Notes: generated from the letters alone by a model not told the origin. 64,000 nucleotides of DNA from Sphingomonadaceae bacterium (GCA_024236195.1 JACKKZ010000002.1:124001-188000), one strand, 5' to 3'. Shown: positions 43,772 to 52,400, counted from the stretch's first letter. Made by a program: numbers and translations.

Positions 43772-45403
43772 ATGAGCGAGCTTCAATTCGATTTTGTCAT
43801 TGTTGGCGGCGGCGTTGCCGGCTGCATCCTTGCCAATCGCCTGTCGGACAATCCGGCCACGCGGGTATTGCTGCTGGAGGCCGGGGGGAAAGATAACAGT
43901 CCGCTGATCCGCGCGCCCGGCGGCTTGCTGCCCATCATGATGTCCGGCAGCCATGCCTGGCGCTACATGTCCGCGCCCCAGCCACATCTCGACAATCGCC
44001 CGCTCTACTCCCCGCGCGGCAAGGTGCTGGGCGGTGGTTCCTCGATCAATGGCATGGTCTATGACCGCGGCTTCCATTCCGATTATGATCGCTGGGCGCA
44101 GGCCGGCAATGCCGGCTGGTCCTTTGCCGATGTGCTGCCCTATTTCCGCAAGCTGGAAAATTACCTCCCTTCGGACGACATATGGCACGGCAAAGGCGGG
44201 CCGATCCAGGTCACCCGCGCAGGGCAGGATCATCCTTTCGCCCGCGCCTTTGTCGAGGCCGGACAGCAGGCGGGCCATCCCTATAATCCGGACCTCAACG
44301 GCGCAGATCGTCATGGCTTTGGTGCGGTTGACCTGACCGTCGGCAAGGGCAAGCGTTCCAGCGCTTCCTCTGCCTATCTCCACCCGGTGATGAAGCGCGC
44401 AAATCTGACCGTGCTGACCGGCGCACTTAGCCGCCGCATATTGTTCAACGGCAAACGCGCCAGCGGGGTCGAATTCGCGCATGGCGGCGCAGTGAAGACC
44501 GCCAGCGCCACGCGCGAAGTCATCCTCTCTTCCGGCGCGATCAACAGCCCGCAAGTGCTGATGCTTTCCGGTATCGGCCCCGCTGCCCATTTGCGCGAAC
44601 ATGGGATCGAAGTGGTGCATGATCTGCCCGGTGTCGGCCAGGGATTGCAGGACCATCTCGCGGCACATGTCCGCTACAAGGCGACCAAGCCGCTTTCGAT
44701 GCTGCGCTATCTCAACCCGCTACGCGGCGCAGTGGCGATGGGGCAATATCTGATATCGAAGACCGGGCCGCTGGCCGATCCGGGCATGTCGGTTGCCTGT
44801 TTTGTCAAATCCGATCCGGCGCTGGACGAGCCCGATATCAAGATGCTGTTGATCATGGCGCTGTTCAGCCAGAACGGGCAGAAGATGGTGCCAATCCATG
44901 GCTATTATGCGCATATCAACGTGGCCCGCCCGGAAGCGCGCGGCTCCGTAACACTGGCCAGTGCCGATCCTGGCTCACCGCCGGTGATTGACCAGAACTA
45001 CAACGCGACCGAGAATGACCGCCGGGTCATCCGCCGGGGCGTGCAGATCGCGCGCGAAGTGTTCAACCAGCCCGCCTTTGACGACTATCGCGGTGACGAA
45101 CTGGCCCCCGGACCGCAAGTGCAGTCTGACGCGGAAATCGACGCCTATATCCGCGCCACGGCAGAGGCGGATTACCACTCTGTTGGCACCGCCCGCATGG
45201 GCAGCGATCCGATGGCAGTGGTCGATAGCCAGTTGCGCGTCCGTGGCCTGGAAGGGCTGCGGGTAATCGATGCTTCCATCATGCCGCATCTGCCCGGAGC
45301 GAACACCGCCATCCCGGTGGCGATGATTGCAGAGAAGGCCGCCGACATGATCCTGGGCAAGCCCCCCCTGCCCGCGGCCGATATCCCGCAGGCAAACACA
45401 TGA
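43772..45403 (+). CDS. GMC-family FAD oxidoreductase (choline dehydrogenase-like)
   Basis: A 543-residue flavoprotein with the FAD loop DFVIVGGGVAGCILANRL (residues 7-24), the GMC signature GKVLGGGSSINGMVYDRG, and C-terminal catalytic pair His in DYHSVGTARMG and Asn in GANTAIP. The family oxidises primary or secondary alcohols; steroid 3-hydroxyl or side-chain hydroxyl groups are possible substrates. Its stop overlaps the zinc alcohol dehydrogenase start (ATGA), so the two act in one pathway, probably alcohol to aldehyde or ketone. Confidence 0.9.
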   Translation: MSELQFDFVIVGGGVAGCILANRLSDNPATRVLLLEAGGKDNSPLIRAPGGLLPIMMSGSHAWRYMSAPQPHLDNRPLYSPRGKVLGGGSSINGMVYDRGFHSDYDRWAQAGNAGWSFADVLPYFRKLENYLPSDDIWHGKGGPIQVTRAGQDHPFARAFVEAGQQAGHPYNPDLNGADRHGFGAVDLTVGKGKRSSASSAYLHPVMKRANLTVLTGALSRRILFNGKRASGVEFAHGGAVKTASATREVILSSGAINSPQVLMLSGIGPAAHLREHGIEVVHDLPGVGQGLQDHLAAHVRYKATKPLSMLRYLNPLRGAVAMGQYLISKTGPLADPGMSVACFVKSDPALDEPDIKMLLIMALFSQNGQKMVPIHGYYAHINVARPEARGSVTLASADPGSPPVIDQNYNATENDRRVIRRGVQIAREVFNQPAFDDYRGDELAPGPQVQSDAEIDAYIRATAEADYHSVGTARMGSDPMAVVDSQLRVRGLEGLRVIDASIMPHLPGANTAIPVAMIAEKAADMILGKPPLPAADIPQANT

Positions 45404-46500
45404 AGGTAGAGGCAATGGTCTGCCATGCGCCGGGTGAGCCCCTGCGCATGGAATTGCTGGACCTTGACGGGCCGCGCGATGGCGAAGTGCTGGTCGAGAT
45501 CATGGCCTGCGGGCTGTGCCATACCGACCTCAGCCAGATCGAAGGGAAGGCCGCGCCCTTCCCTTTCCCGGTCGTGGTTGGCCACGAAGGCGCAGGGATC
45601 GTGCGCGAAACCGGCGCAGGCGTGACCAGCGTTGCGGTGGGTGATCATGTGGTGCCGCTGGGGATCGGAGAATGCGGCGAGTGTCCCAATTGCCTCTCAG
45701 GCAAGACGAATCTGTGCCAGGCATGGCTGGCGGAAATCGCCGCGCCGGAAGCGCGCTTCTCGCTCAATGGCCAGCCGGTATCCTCCTACACCGGGGTCGG
45801 TGCGCTCGCCCGTTTCGTGGTGATGAAGGAACGCAGCGTTGCGAAAATCCGCAAGGACGTGCCCTTTCACCTCGCCTGCACGATCAGCTGCGCGGTGGCG
45901 ACGGGCGTAGGTGCCGCGATCAACACCGCACATGTGACTGCGGGTTCCAGCGTGGCGGTGTTCGGGCTGGGCGGAATCGGGCTCAATGTGGTGCAGGGCG
46001 CGCGGCTGGCGGGCGCAGCGCAGATCATCGGGGTCGATATCAACCCGGACCGCGCCGAACAGGCCAGACCCTTCGGCCTGACGCATTTCGTCGATCCGGC
46101 GGATGGTGACCCGGTCGCACGGGTACAGGCACTAACCGGCGGCGGGGCGGATTACACTTTTGAATGCGTCGGCCACGCGGCATTGATGCAGCAGGCATTT
46201 GACGCATCGCGCATCGGCTGCGGCTGCTGCACAGTGCTGGGTGTGCCGCCCGATGGCGAGGTGATGCGCATCGTGCCCTTCAACCTCCAGCTGGGGCGCA
46301 CGGTGAAGGGCAGTTTCATGGGCAATATCAAGGGCCGCAGCGAGCTGCCTCACCTGCTCGACCATTATGTGGAGGGGCGGCTGAACCTTGATGAGCTGGT
46401 CACGCACCGCCTGCCGATCGAGCAGGTCAATGAAGGCTTCGAGCTGATGAAATCAGGCAAGGCGCTGCGGGCGGTGGTGAGCTTCGGGCAGGAGGGCTGA
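45400..46500 (+). CDS. zinc-dependent alcohol dehydrogenase
   Basis: A 366-residue medium-chain dehydrogenase. Catalytic zinc residues occur in CGLCHTDL and GHEGAG, the structural zinc lobe is CGECPNCLSGKTNLC, and the NAD loop is VFGLGGIGLNVVQG with Asp in GVDIN (NAD preferred). The class III/aryl-alcohol branch is suggested by the VCHAPGEPLRME start. Coupled to the GMC oxidoreductase gene by a 4-base overlap. Converges on the SDR at 46511 with 10 bases between. Confidence 0.9.
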   Translation: MKVEAMVCHAPGEPLRMELLDLDGPRDGEVLVEIMACGLCHTDLSQIEGKAAPFPFPVVVGHEGAGIVRETGAGVTSVAVGDHVVPLGIGECGECPNCLSGKTNLCQAWLAEIAAPEARFSLNGQPVSSYTGVGALARFVVMKERSVAKIRKDVPFHLACTISCAVATGVGAAINTAHVTAGSSVAVFGLGGIGLNVVQGARLAGAAQIIGVDINPDRAEQARPFGLTHFVDPADGDPVARVQALTGGGADYTFECVGHAALMQQAFDASRIGCGCCTVLGVPPDGEVMRIVPFNLQLGRTVKGSFMGNIKGRSELPHLLDHYVEGRLNLDELVTHRLPIEQVNEGFELMKSGKALRAVVSFGQEG

Positions 46501-46510
46501 GCAGGCGGCG

Positions 46511-47299
46511 TCAGTGGCGCTGCGAATGCAGAAACCCGCCGTCGACGACCAGTTCCTCGGCAGTGATATAGCTTGCCTCGTTCGACAACAGGAAGCGCAC
46601 CACCCGGGCGATCTCCTCTGCTTCACCAAAGCGGCCAAGGAAAATCCGGCGGGCGAACAGCTGCTCCATCATGTCGCGCGCTTCACCCAGAATCGGCGTG
46701 TCGATCATGCCGGGGCTGAGCGCATTGATGCGAATGCCGTGCTGCCCCAGTTCATCCGCCATGGAGCGCACCAGCGATATCACCGCACCCTTGGCCGCCG
46801 AATAGATCGGGATCATCGCATTGCCGAAATGCGCATTGATGGAAGAAAGCGCCACCACAGCGCTGCCGGGATTGGCCGCAAGATCTTCCCTGAAGGCCTG
46901 TACAAGCTGGACAATGGCACGTGCATGCAGCGCCAGCCCGGCATCCCAGTTTTCTGGCGTGACCCCTTCAATCCCGGTGACAGGTGATGTCCCCGCGCAA
47001 TGGACGATGCCGCCGATGCTGCCCAATGCCTCGCGCGTCTTGAGCGCCGCCGGGGCGATAGCTTGCGGATCGCTGAGGTCCACTGCCAGGCCAGTCGCCA
47101 CCACGCCTAAATCGCGCGTGATAGCGGCTGCTGCCTGCATCACCCCTTCGGCATTGATATCCCACAATGCCACTGGCCGCCCCACCGCCGCCAGGGCGCG
47201 GGCACTGGCAAGGCCAATCCCTGAAGCACCGCCTGTCACCACCACCCCGGTTGCGGGCAGGCCCAGTTGCGGAACCAGCGCGTCGATTGCTTCAGCCAT
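46511..47299 (-). CDS. SDR family oxidoreductase
   Basis: A 262-residue short-chain dehydrogenase with an ~15-residue N-terminal lead, TGGASGIGLA, HCAG in place of NNAG, and IYSAAK for Tyr/Lys. The C-terminus is ITAEELVVDGGFLHSQRH. Last gene of a leftward run of a Rieske oxygenase and four SDRs (50992 down to 46511). Probably one of several position-specific hydroxysteroid dehydrogenases. Confidence 0.85.
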   Translation of the reverse strand: MAEAIDALVPQLGLPATGVVVTGGASGIGLASARALAAVGRPVALWDINAEGVMQAAAAITRDLGVVATGLAVDLSDPQAIAPAALKTREALGSIGGIVHCAGTSPVTGIEGVTPENWDAGLALHARAIVQLVQAFREDLAANPGSAVVALSSINAHFGNAMIPIYSAAKGAVISLVRSMADELGQHGIRINALSPGMIDTPILGEARDMMEQLFARRIFLGRFGEAEEIARVVRFLLSNEASYITAEELVVDGGFLHSQRH

Positions 47300-47314
47300 G
47301 GCGGCCTTGCCTGC

Positions 47315-48097
47315 TCAGCCGACGCCCGGAGCGCCGGGCATCCCGTCATAATACTGACCCACGATCATACCGCCATCGACCACCAGCTCTGCCCCATGGA
47401 TGTAGGACGCATCGTCACTGGCGAGGAACAGGCTGGCCTGCGCAATTTCTTCCGGCCCGCCGATCCGCTGGAGCGGGACATTGCCATATTGCTTGTCCAC
47501 TTCCTCGCGCGGGGCAGCAGCGTAATTGCTCATGATCGTATCGACCCCGCCCGGATGGACCGAATTGACCCGCACGCCTTTGTGCCCCAGCTCCATCGCG
47601 GCAACCTTGGTCAGCCCGCGCACACCCCATTTGGACGAGGCATAGGCGGCGAGGCCGTTGGCACCCTTCATCCCGTCCACTGAGGAAATATTGACGATCG
47701 CCCCCTTGCCGCGCGCAACCATGCCAGGGCCGACCGCCTTGATACCGAGGAATTCGCCGACAAGGTTGATCCGCAGCACACGTTCGTAATCGGCGAGGCT
47801 GGTTTCGAGCAGGCTGGAGAACAGCAGCACCCCGGCATTGTTGACCAGCGTATCGACCGGGCCAATCTCCGCCTCGACAGCCGCCACCACCTCGGCCCAG
47901 CCATTTTCGTCCGTCACATCGAGCCGATAGAAACGCGCATCACCGCCCAGTTCTGCCGCCAGCGCAACACCCTGTTCCTCCAGCACGTCGCAGATCGCGA
48001 CCCTTGCACCTTCGGCGGCGAACAACCGGCTGGTCGCTTCGCCCATGCCGCGTGCGCCGCCGGTGATGATTACCACCTTGCCATCGAGCCTGCCCAT
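47315..48097 (-). CDS. SDR, 3alpha/20beta- or 17beta-hydroxysteroid dehydrogenase-like
   Basis: A 260-residue dehydrogenase (MGRLDGKVVIITGGARGMGE; NNAGVLLFSSLLETSLADYE; YASSKWGVRGLTK). The GGARGMG loop, the SSVDG strand and the YASSKWGVRG helix are the pattern of bacterial 3alpha,20beta-hydroxysteroid dehydrogenases. It is therefore a candidate for oxidising 17beta-estradiol-type hydroxyls, a step that in N. tardaugens is encoded outside the edc cluster. No direct evidence for the position attacked. Confidence 0.85.
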   Translation of the reverse strand: MGRLDGKVVIITGGARGMGEATSRLFAAEGARVAICDVLEEQGVALAAELGGDARFYRLDVTDENGWAEVVAAVEAEIGPVDTLVNNAGVLLFSSLLETSLADYERVLRINLVGEFLGIKAVGPGMVARGKGAIVNISSVDGMKGANGLAAYASSKWGVRGLTKVAAMELGHKGVRVNSVHPGGVDTIMSNYAAAPREEVDKQYGNVPLQRIGGPEEIAQASLFLASDDASYIHGAELVVDGGMIVGQYYDGMPGAPGVG

Positions 48098-48137
48098 AGA
48101 AACTGATTCTCCCCTTGGCCCGGCCTGCGCGGGTCTG

Positions 48138-49073
48138 TCAGATGATGAATTGTGAAAAGGCGCCCCAGTTCACGCCTGAATCCGGATCGAGCGCATCCAC
48201 CGAATCGCGCGGGACGATGAAATCGTCGGTCGCCATGATCGTTTCGAAATGGTCGCGAATATCTTCCATGGCGGGGAATCCCTGCGCCGCATGATAGCCG
48301 GGGTTGAGCCCGATAAAGACGCGCCTGATGCCATTGCCGCCGATGCGGAACATCTCGCCGCTGACCGGTACGTCTTCATGGACGAGGAAGGCCGCGGCGG
48401 GCGCAGCGGCTTCGGGTGGATAGTTGCGTAACATGGCGCTGGCCACTTCCTCACCCAGCAGATGAGTCATGCGGCTGGCGGCGGTCGGCATGACGCAATT
48501 GACCCGCACATCCTTGCCATGGTTAGCCGCGGCAGAGGCCAGCCCGCGGGTGATCCCCCATGTCGCGCCCTTGGCCGCCGGGTAGCCAACCCCGCTGCCC
48601 ATGCCGAAAAAGGAACCCGACGAGACATTGAGTATCCGGCCATAGCCGCGATCCCACATGCCCTGCCACACGGCGCGGCACATCTGGAATGTGCCGGTTG
48701 CGGCCACCGCGATATCGGTATCCCATTGCTGGTCAGCCATCTTGCTGATCGGGCCGGTGCTGGTGACGATCCCGGCGTTATTGATCAATATGTCGACTTG
48801 CCCCCAAAGCTCCTCAGCCTGCGCCACAATGGCATCAGCCCCTGCGCGCGTCGCCACCGTATCGCCATTTGCCGCCGCTTCGCCGCCTGCAGCGGTGATC
48901 TCTGCCGCCACCTTTGTCGCTGGCCCCATGTCGGCACCATGCCCGGTAAAATCCCCGCCAAGGTCATTGACCAGCACTTTGGCGCCTCGGCGCGCGAGTT
49001 CCATCGCATAGGCCCGGCCAAGCCCATGGCCAGCGCCGGTCACAATGGCCACTTTCCCGTCAAACCGCATCAT
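48138..49073 (-). CDS. SDR, 17beta-HSD type 4 / MFE-2-like dehydrogenase
   Basis: A 311-residue dehydrogenase starting MMRFDGKVAIVTGAGHGLGR after GAGGGCC; a longer frame upstream overlaps the neighbouring SDR gene. VLVNDLGGDFTGHG is the typical MFE-2 loop, with NNAG, and YPAAKGATWG for Tyr/Lys. The C-terminal extension (RVFIGLNPGYHAAQGFPAME) is characteristic of (3R)-hydroxyacyl-CoA or 17beta-type-4 enzymes. A 3-hydroxyacyl-CoA dehydrogenase for a steroid ring acid is the likely role. Confidence 0.85.
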   Translation of the reverse strand: MMRFDGKVAIVTGAGHGLGRAYAMELARRGAKVLVNDLGGDFTGHGADMGPATKVAAEITAAGGEAAANGDTVATRAGADAIVAQAEELWGQVDILINNAGIVTSTGPISKMADQQWDTDIAVAATGTFQMCRAVWQGMWDRGYGRILNVSSGSFFGMGSGVGYPAAKGATWGITRGLASAAANHGKDVRVNCVMPTAASRMTHLLGEEVASAMLRNYPPEAAAPAAAFLVHEDVPVSGEMFRIGGNGIRRVFIGLNPGYHAAQGFPAMEDIRDHFETIMATDDFIVPRDSVDALDPDSGVNWGAFSQFII

Positions 49074-49083
49074 TGGCTGGCCC

Positions 49084-49851
49084 TCATACCCCAAAGCCGC
49101 CGCCGACCGAGATTGACTGGCCGGTGGTGTAGGACCCTTCATCCGATGCGAAATAGACGCAGGCATGGCCGATCTCGGCAGGTGTCCCCCACCGCTTGAG
49201 GCACAGCAGCTTGAGTGTTTCTTCAACCCATTGCTGGTCCAGTTGCCCCTGGCTCGTCAGCTCGTGCATCTGGCCTGCATCGATCACACCCACTAGCACC
49301 GAATTGGCGCGGATTTTGTGCTTGCCCTCTTCCTTGGCGATGCCTTTCACGAGCTGCTCGTTGGAGGCCTTGACCGCCACTGACATGCCATCCCTGGCCG
49401 GCCACCAGTCATGCCCGGCAGAACCGAGCGTCACGAAGCTGCCGCCGCCCTGTTCGCGCATATGCGGGATGAGCATGGTCGCGGTCTGGAAGAAGCCATG
49501 CACTTCCACCTCGAAGGCATGGCGCCATTCCTCCATCGGGGTTTCCGCGAGATAGCGCTGGTTGACCAGCGGGCCTGCGCCCCAGACCACCGAATGCACG
49601 CGGCCATGCGTGGCAATGGCTTCGTCGATGGCCGCCTGCAACTGGGCCGCATCGGTGACATCAGCCTGGTGCACGCTCCCCTTGCGCCCCAGCGAAATCG
49701 CATGGTCGGCCGCAGCCTGCGCCGGGTCGGGCTTGCTGCGATAAACGACGGCGATATCGCTGCCACATTCGGCAAAGGTGAGGGCAACCCCGCTGCCAAT
49801 GCCGCCGCTGCCGCCGAAGATCAGCGCGCATCCGTCAGGAAATGTTGCCAT
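49084..49851 (-). CDS. SDR-fold protein with Ser at the catalytic Tyr position
   Basis: A 255-residue SDR with a GGSGGIGSG cofactor loop and the terminus TTGQSISVGGGFGV. After the Ser of TLGSAG, the residue 13 positions on, normally Tyr, is Ser in DGMSVAVKASNEQL; Lys 4 further on is kept. This suggests altered or lost dehydrogenase chemistry, or a structural role. It directly follows the Rieske gene (61-base gap) and precedes three normal SDRs. Confidence 0.8.
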   Translation of the reverse strand: MATFPDGCALIFGGSGGIGSGVALTFAECGSDIAVVYRSKPDPAQAAADHAISLGRKGSVHQADVTDAAQLQAAIDEAIATHGRVHSVVWGAGPLVNQRYLAETPMEEWRHAFEVEVHGFFQTATMLIPHMREQGGGSFVTLGSAGHDWWPARDGMSVAVKASNEQLVKGIAKEEGKHKIRANSVLVGVIDAGQMHELTSQGQLDQQWVEETLKLLCLKRWGTPAEIGHACVYFASDEGSYTTGQSISVGGGFGV

Positions 49852-49912
49852 CCCGCTACTCTCCCAGCATTTGGCCCAGCAGTGGGCCCATCACACGGGC
49901 CCGTGGCGCGGC

Positions 49913-50992
49913 TCAGGCCGCGCTTTTGTCCACCCGCTTGTCCAGCGTCACATGCATGCCATCGGATTTGGCCTGCATGGCCTTTGTCTCCGAACGGGGG
50001 TTGTGGAACTGTTTGTACCACTGGCGCACCTTGCCATAGGGGCCGTCATTCGGGATCGCGAGCGGGTTGAGACAGGCGCGTTTATTGGCCCAGATTTCCA
50101 CATCCTGCGCAAAGGCCAAACGGCTGCCTTCCTGATATTCCAACGCAGCAGCACGGTCTGCATCGGTGGTCTCACGCGAGCCATCATGCACCTTGACCAT
50201 CAAGCCATGCCAGGCGCGAACCTTGTCTTCTTCGATCGGGGTGTTGGCGATCATGATGAAGCTGTCAAAAGCGCCTTCCATCTCCGACTGGAGGAAGCCC
50301 GGCCCTTCATACCAGGTATCGAGCATGAGCATGTCTTCAGGATTGGCAGTCAGCGTGCGATGGCCCGCGCTGTAATATTGGTGGACTTCATTGCCCTTGA
50401 ATTCATTGGCGAAATATTGCCACTCGGTCGCACCGTGGATCGGGGTGAAGTGGCCGTAATCGGCCATGTTGTCGATGATCTCTACCGGGTGGACATCCAG
50501 GTCGCCCATCAGGTCGATCTTCCATTCGACCCAACCCGGCTCGCCATAATGGCCACCGAAATTGGCCAGCGGAACGTCGGGCTCCTGCTCCTCCGGATCG
50601 TGCCATGCCCAAAGAATCCCTGCGCGTTCTTCCACCGGGTAAAAGCGCAGCTTGGCTGCCTTGGGCACGAAGTCCGAGTAGGGGATATGGTTGCAGCCGC
50701 CCTCGGGGCCGAAGCGCCAGCCGTGAAACGGACAGCGAATATTCTCGCCTTCCATCTGTTCGCCATCGAGCACGATGTAAGACGTCGTGTTCTTGGCGAG
50801 ATGCGCACCCATATGCGGGCAGTAGGCGTCGCACAGATAGGGCTTGCCCGATTCGCCGCGGTAGAGGACGAGATCCTTGCCGAAATAGCGGTGGGAGCTG
50901 GGGGTGCGGGTCGCTTCGCTTGCTGCGCCGATCATGTACCAGCCGCGGGCGAAGGGAAATTCGCCGAAGCCATATTCGCTAGTCTTGGCCAT
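49913..50992 (-). CDS. Rieske non-heme iron oxygenase, KshA-like
   Basis: A 359-residue oxygenase; the start at 50992 (MAKTSEYGFGEFPFARGWYM) follows GGAGAGG. Rieske ligands are Cys58-Pro-His60 and Cys87-Pro-Phe-His90. The mononuclear iron site is His181 and His186 (YGHFTPIHG) with Asp297 (FAQDVEIW), the same spacing as in 3-ketosteroid 9alpha-hydroxylase KshA (H179, H184, D302). No reductase (KshB) is encoded in the window, so a chromosomal partner is needed. Leads the Rieske-SDR operon and is divergent from a LysR regulator. A steroid hydroxylase is the best reading. Confidence 0.87.
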   Translation of the reverse strand: MAKTSEYGFGEFPFARGWYMIGAASEATRTPSSHRYFGKDLVLYRGESGKPYLCDAYCPHMGAHLAKNTTSYIVLDGEQMEGENIRCPFHGWRFGPEGGCNHIPYSDFVPKAAKLRFYPVEERAGILWAWHDPEEQEPDVPLANFGGHYGEPGWVEWKIDLMGDLDVHPVEIIDNMADYGHFTPIHGATEWQYFANEFKGNEVHQYYSAGHRTLTANPEDMLMLDTWYEGPGFLQSEMEGAFDSFIMIANTPIEEDKVRAWHGLMVKVHDGSRETTDADRAAALEYQEGSRLAFAQDVEIWANKRACLNPLAIPNDGPYGKVRQWYKQFHNPRSETKAMQAKSDGMHVTLDKRVDKSAA

Positions 50993-51006
50993 TGATTGCC
51001 TCTCCA

Positions 51007-51021
51007 TCAATTATCTACGCA
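51007..51021. promoter_or_regulatory. candidate half-operator TCAATT-N3-TACGCA
   Basis: TCAATT-ATC-TACGCA just upstream of the Rieske gene's ribosome site; 12 of 15 bases match the site at 37662-37676, and TCTACGCA matches the right arm of the 34642 inverted repeat. Confidence 0.35.
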
Positions 51022-51095
51022 TTGTGCCGCGTTATGGGGGAAGTGCTACAGGAAATCGTAGTGAACTGCGAGGGCACTTGCTGTGCACTATATCT

Positions 51096-51109
51096 GTGCA
51101 ATAATGCAC
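51096..51109. promoter_or_regulatory. GTGCA-ATAA-TGCAC inverted repeat upstream of lysR
   Basis: Perfect 5-base arms ending 3 bases before the LysR start; another TGTGCAC lies at 51082-51088, giving two direct half-sites. This is a typical place for autoregulation by a LysR protein, but the T-N11-A pattern is not clean. Confidence 0.35.
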
Positions 51110-51111
51110 GC

Positions 51112-51990
51112 ATGATGGAATGGAGCGATTTGCGGATCTTCCTCGCAGCCGTTCGGGCGGGTTCTTACACGCTGGCGGGCACGCAATTGGGGATCAACCG
51201 GACAACCGTGGGGCGGCGCGTGGACGCGCTGGAGGCCGCGCTAGGCGTGGCGCTGTTCAAGGAGACAGCTTTCGGCCACGAACCGACCCGCGAAGGACGC
51301 ATCCTGCTGGAAAGCGCGGCGCGAATGGAGGCTGAAGCCGAAACGATGTTGAAAGCGCTCGGTTCGGTGGAACTGCCAAAGGAAACCATCCGCATCGCCA
51401 GCAGCGCCGGGATTGCGAGTGAATTCCTCGACTGCTTCGACCGCTTCCAGCAGGCCGTGCCAGAGGCAGTCATCGAACTGATTGGCCTGCCCGATCCGCT
51501 GGAAGCGGTAAGCGCGCGGCGGGCCGATATCGCGCTGGCCTTGGTCCGCCGCCCGCCGCGACGCCTGTCCGGGCGCCAGGTCGGTGTGCTGTCGCAGGCG
51601 CCCTATCGCAAGGCAGGCAGCAGCACCCTTCGCAAACTGGGTTGGGGGCGCGAAATCGAAGCGGCGATTCCCGGCCAATGGACCGTGGCCAACCCGGTCG
51701 GCGATGGTGCGGAAGAGGCAGGCGTGGCACGGTTCAACAACTGGGACCAGCTCAAGCTGGCCGTGATGCAGGGGATGGGGAGCGCCAGCCTGTGGTGCTT
51801 TGCGGCCGACCGCCATGCAACGCTGGAGCGCTTGTCCTCACCCGATCCGCGCCATGACAGTCCGCTCTGGCTGCTCCATCGCAGCAAGTCGCCGCCCAGC
51901 CCCTGCCAGTCCGCATTGCTTGACTTCCTCGCCCGCGAAATCCCTGCGATGCTGGCAGGCAGCAACGGAGAATCCCATGGAGACGAGTAA
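51112..51990 (+). CDS. LysR-family transcriptional regulator
   Basis: A 292-residue regulator with a winged HTH at the N-terminus (MMEWSDLRIFLAAVRAGSYT, LAGTQLGINRTTVGRRVDAL) and a substrate-binding-like C-terminal domain (IRIASSAGIASEFLDCFDRF; RRADIALALVRRPPRR). The start at 51112 is preferred over a longer frame that runs through the divergent promoter. It likely controls the Rieske-SDR operon on the other strand. Its end overlaps the ketosteroid isomerase start by 14 bases. Confidence 0.87.
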   Translation: MMEWSDLRIFLAAVRAGSYTLAGTQLGINRTTVGRRVDALEAALGVALFKETAFGHEPTREGRILLESAARMEAEAETMLKALGSVELPKETIRIASSAGIASEFLDCFDRFQQAVPEAVIELIGLPDPLEAVSARRADIALALVRRPPRRLSGRQVGVLSQAPYRKAGSSTLRKLGWGREIEAAIPGQWTVANPVGDGAEEAGVARFNNWDQLKLAVMQGMGSASLWCFAADRHATLERLSSPDPRHDSPLWLLHRSKSPPSPCQSALLDFLAREIPAMLAGSNGESHGDE

Positions 51991-52375
51991 CCCACCCCCT
52001 CCCGGCCAGGCCGCGATGAAAGCGGCCTTGCAGGCCTATATCGACTGCACCAATGTCGGCGATGCAGCCGGAATTACCGCGCTGTTTGCGCCAGATGCCG
52101 TGATCGAGGACCCGGTAGGTACGCCGCCCAAGACGGGCGCTGAAATCGCTGCGTGGTTCGCAGATTCAGTCGCTTTCGATGCACGCATTGCGCCACTCGG
52201 CCCCATTCGTGGTTCGCATGCGAACGAAGCCGCCTTTGCCTTCGATGTCGAATTCACACCGCCCGGCAGCCCCCGGCTGCGCATCCGCTCGATCGACGTC
52301 TGCCGTTTCAACGATGTGGGTCTGATCACCAGCCTGCGTGCCTATTGGGGGCCGGAGGACATTGAGCCCGCCTGA
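51977..52375 (+). CDS. ksi: steroid delta-isomerase (ketosteroid isomerase)
   Basis: A 132-residue protein that follows Comamonas ketosteroid isomerase segment by segment: ALQAYIDCTNVGDAAGITAL, VIEDPVGTPPKTG, HANEAAFAFDVEF and the terminal ITSLRAYWG. The catalytic residues are all there: Tyr21 (Tyr14 in Comamonas), Asp45 in EDPVG (Asp38, the base) and Asp107 in SIDVCRF (Asp99). It moves the double bond of 3-keto-delta5 steroids to delta4. That reaction is needed for 3-hydroxy-5-ene steroids, not estrogens, so the cluster probably serves other steroids too. Confidence 0.92.
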   Translation: METSNPPPPGQAAMKAALQAYIDCTNVGDAAGITALFAPDAVIEDPVGTPPKTGAEIAAWFADSVAFDARIAPLGPIRGSHANEAAFAFDVEFTPPGSPRLRIRSIDVCRFNDVGLITSLRAYWGPEDIEPA

Positions 52376-52400
52376 CGCGGAGGCTTGCGCTCACATGTAA

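Noticed and set aside
43568..44668. Minus-strand frame opposite the GMC oxidoreductase start
   Set aside because: The GMC signature and FAD loop lie on the plus strand in the same bases.
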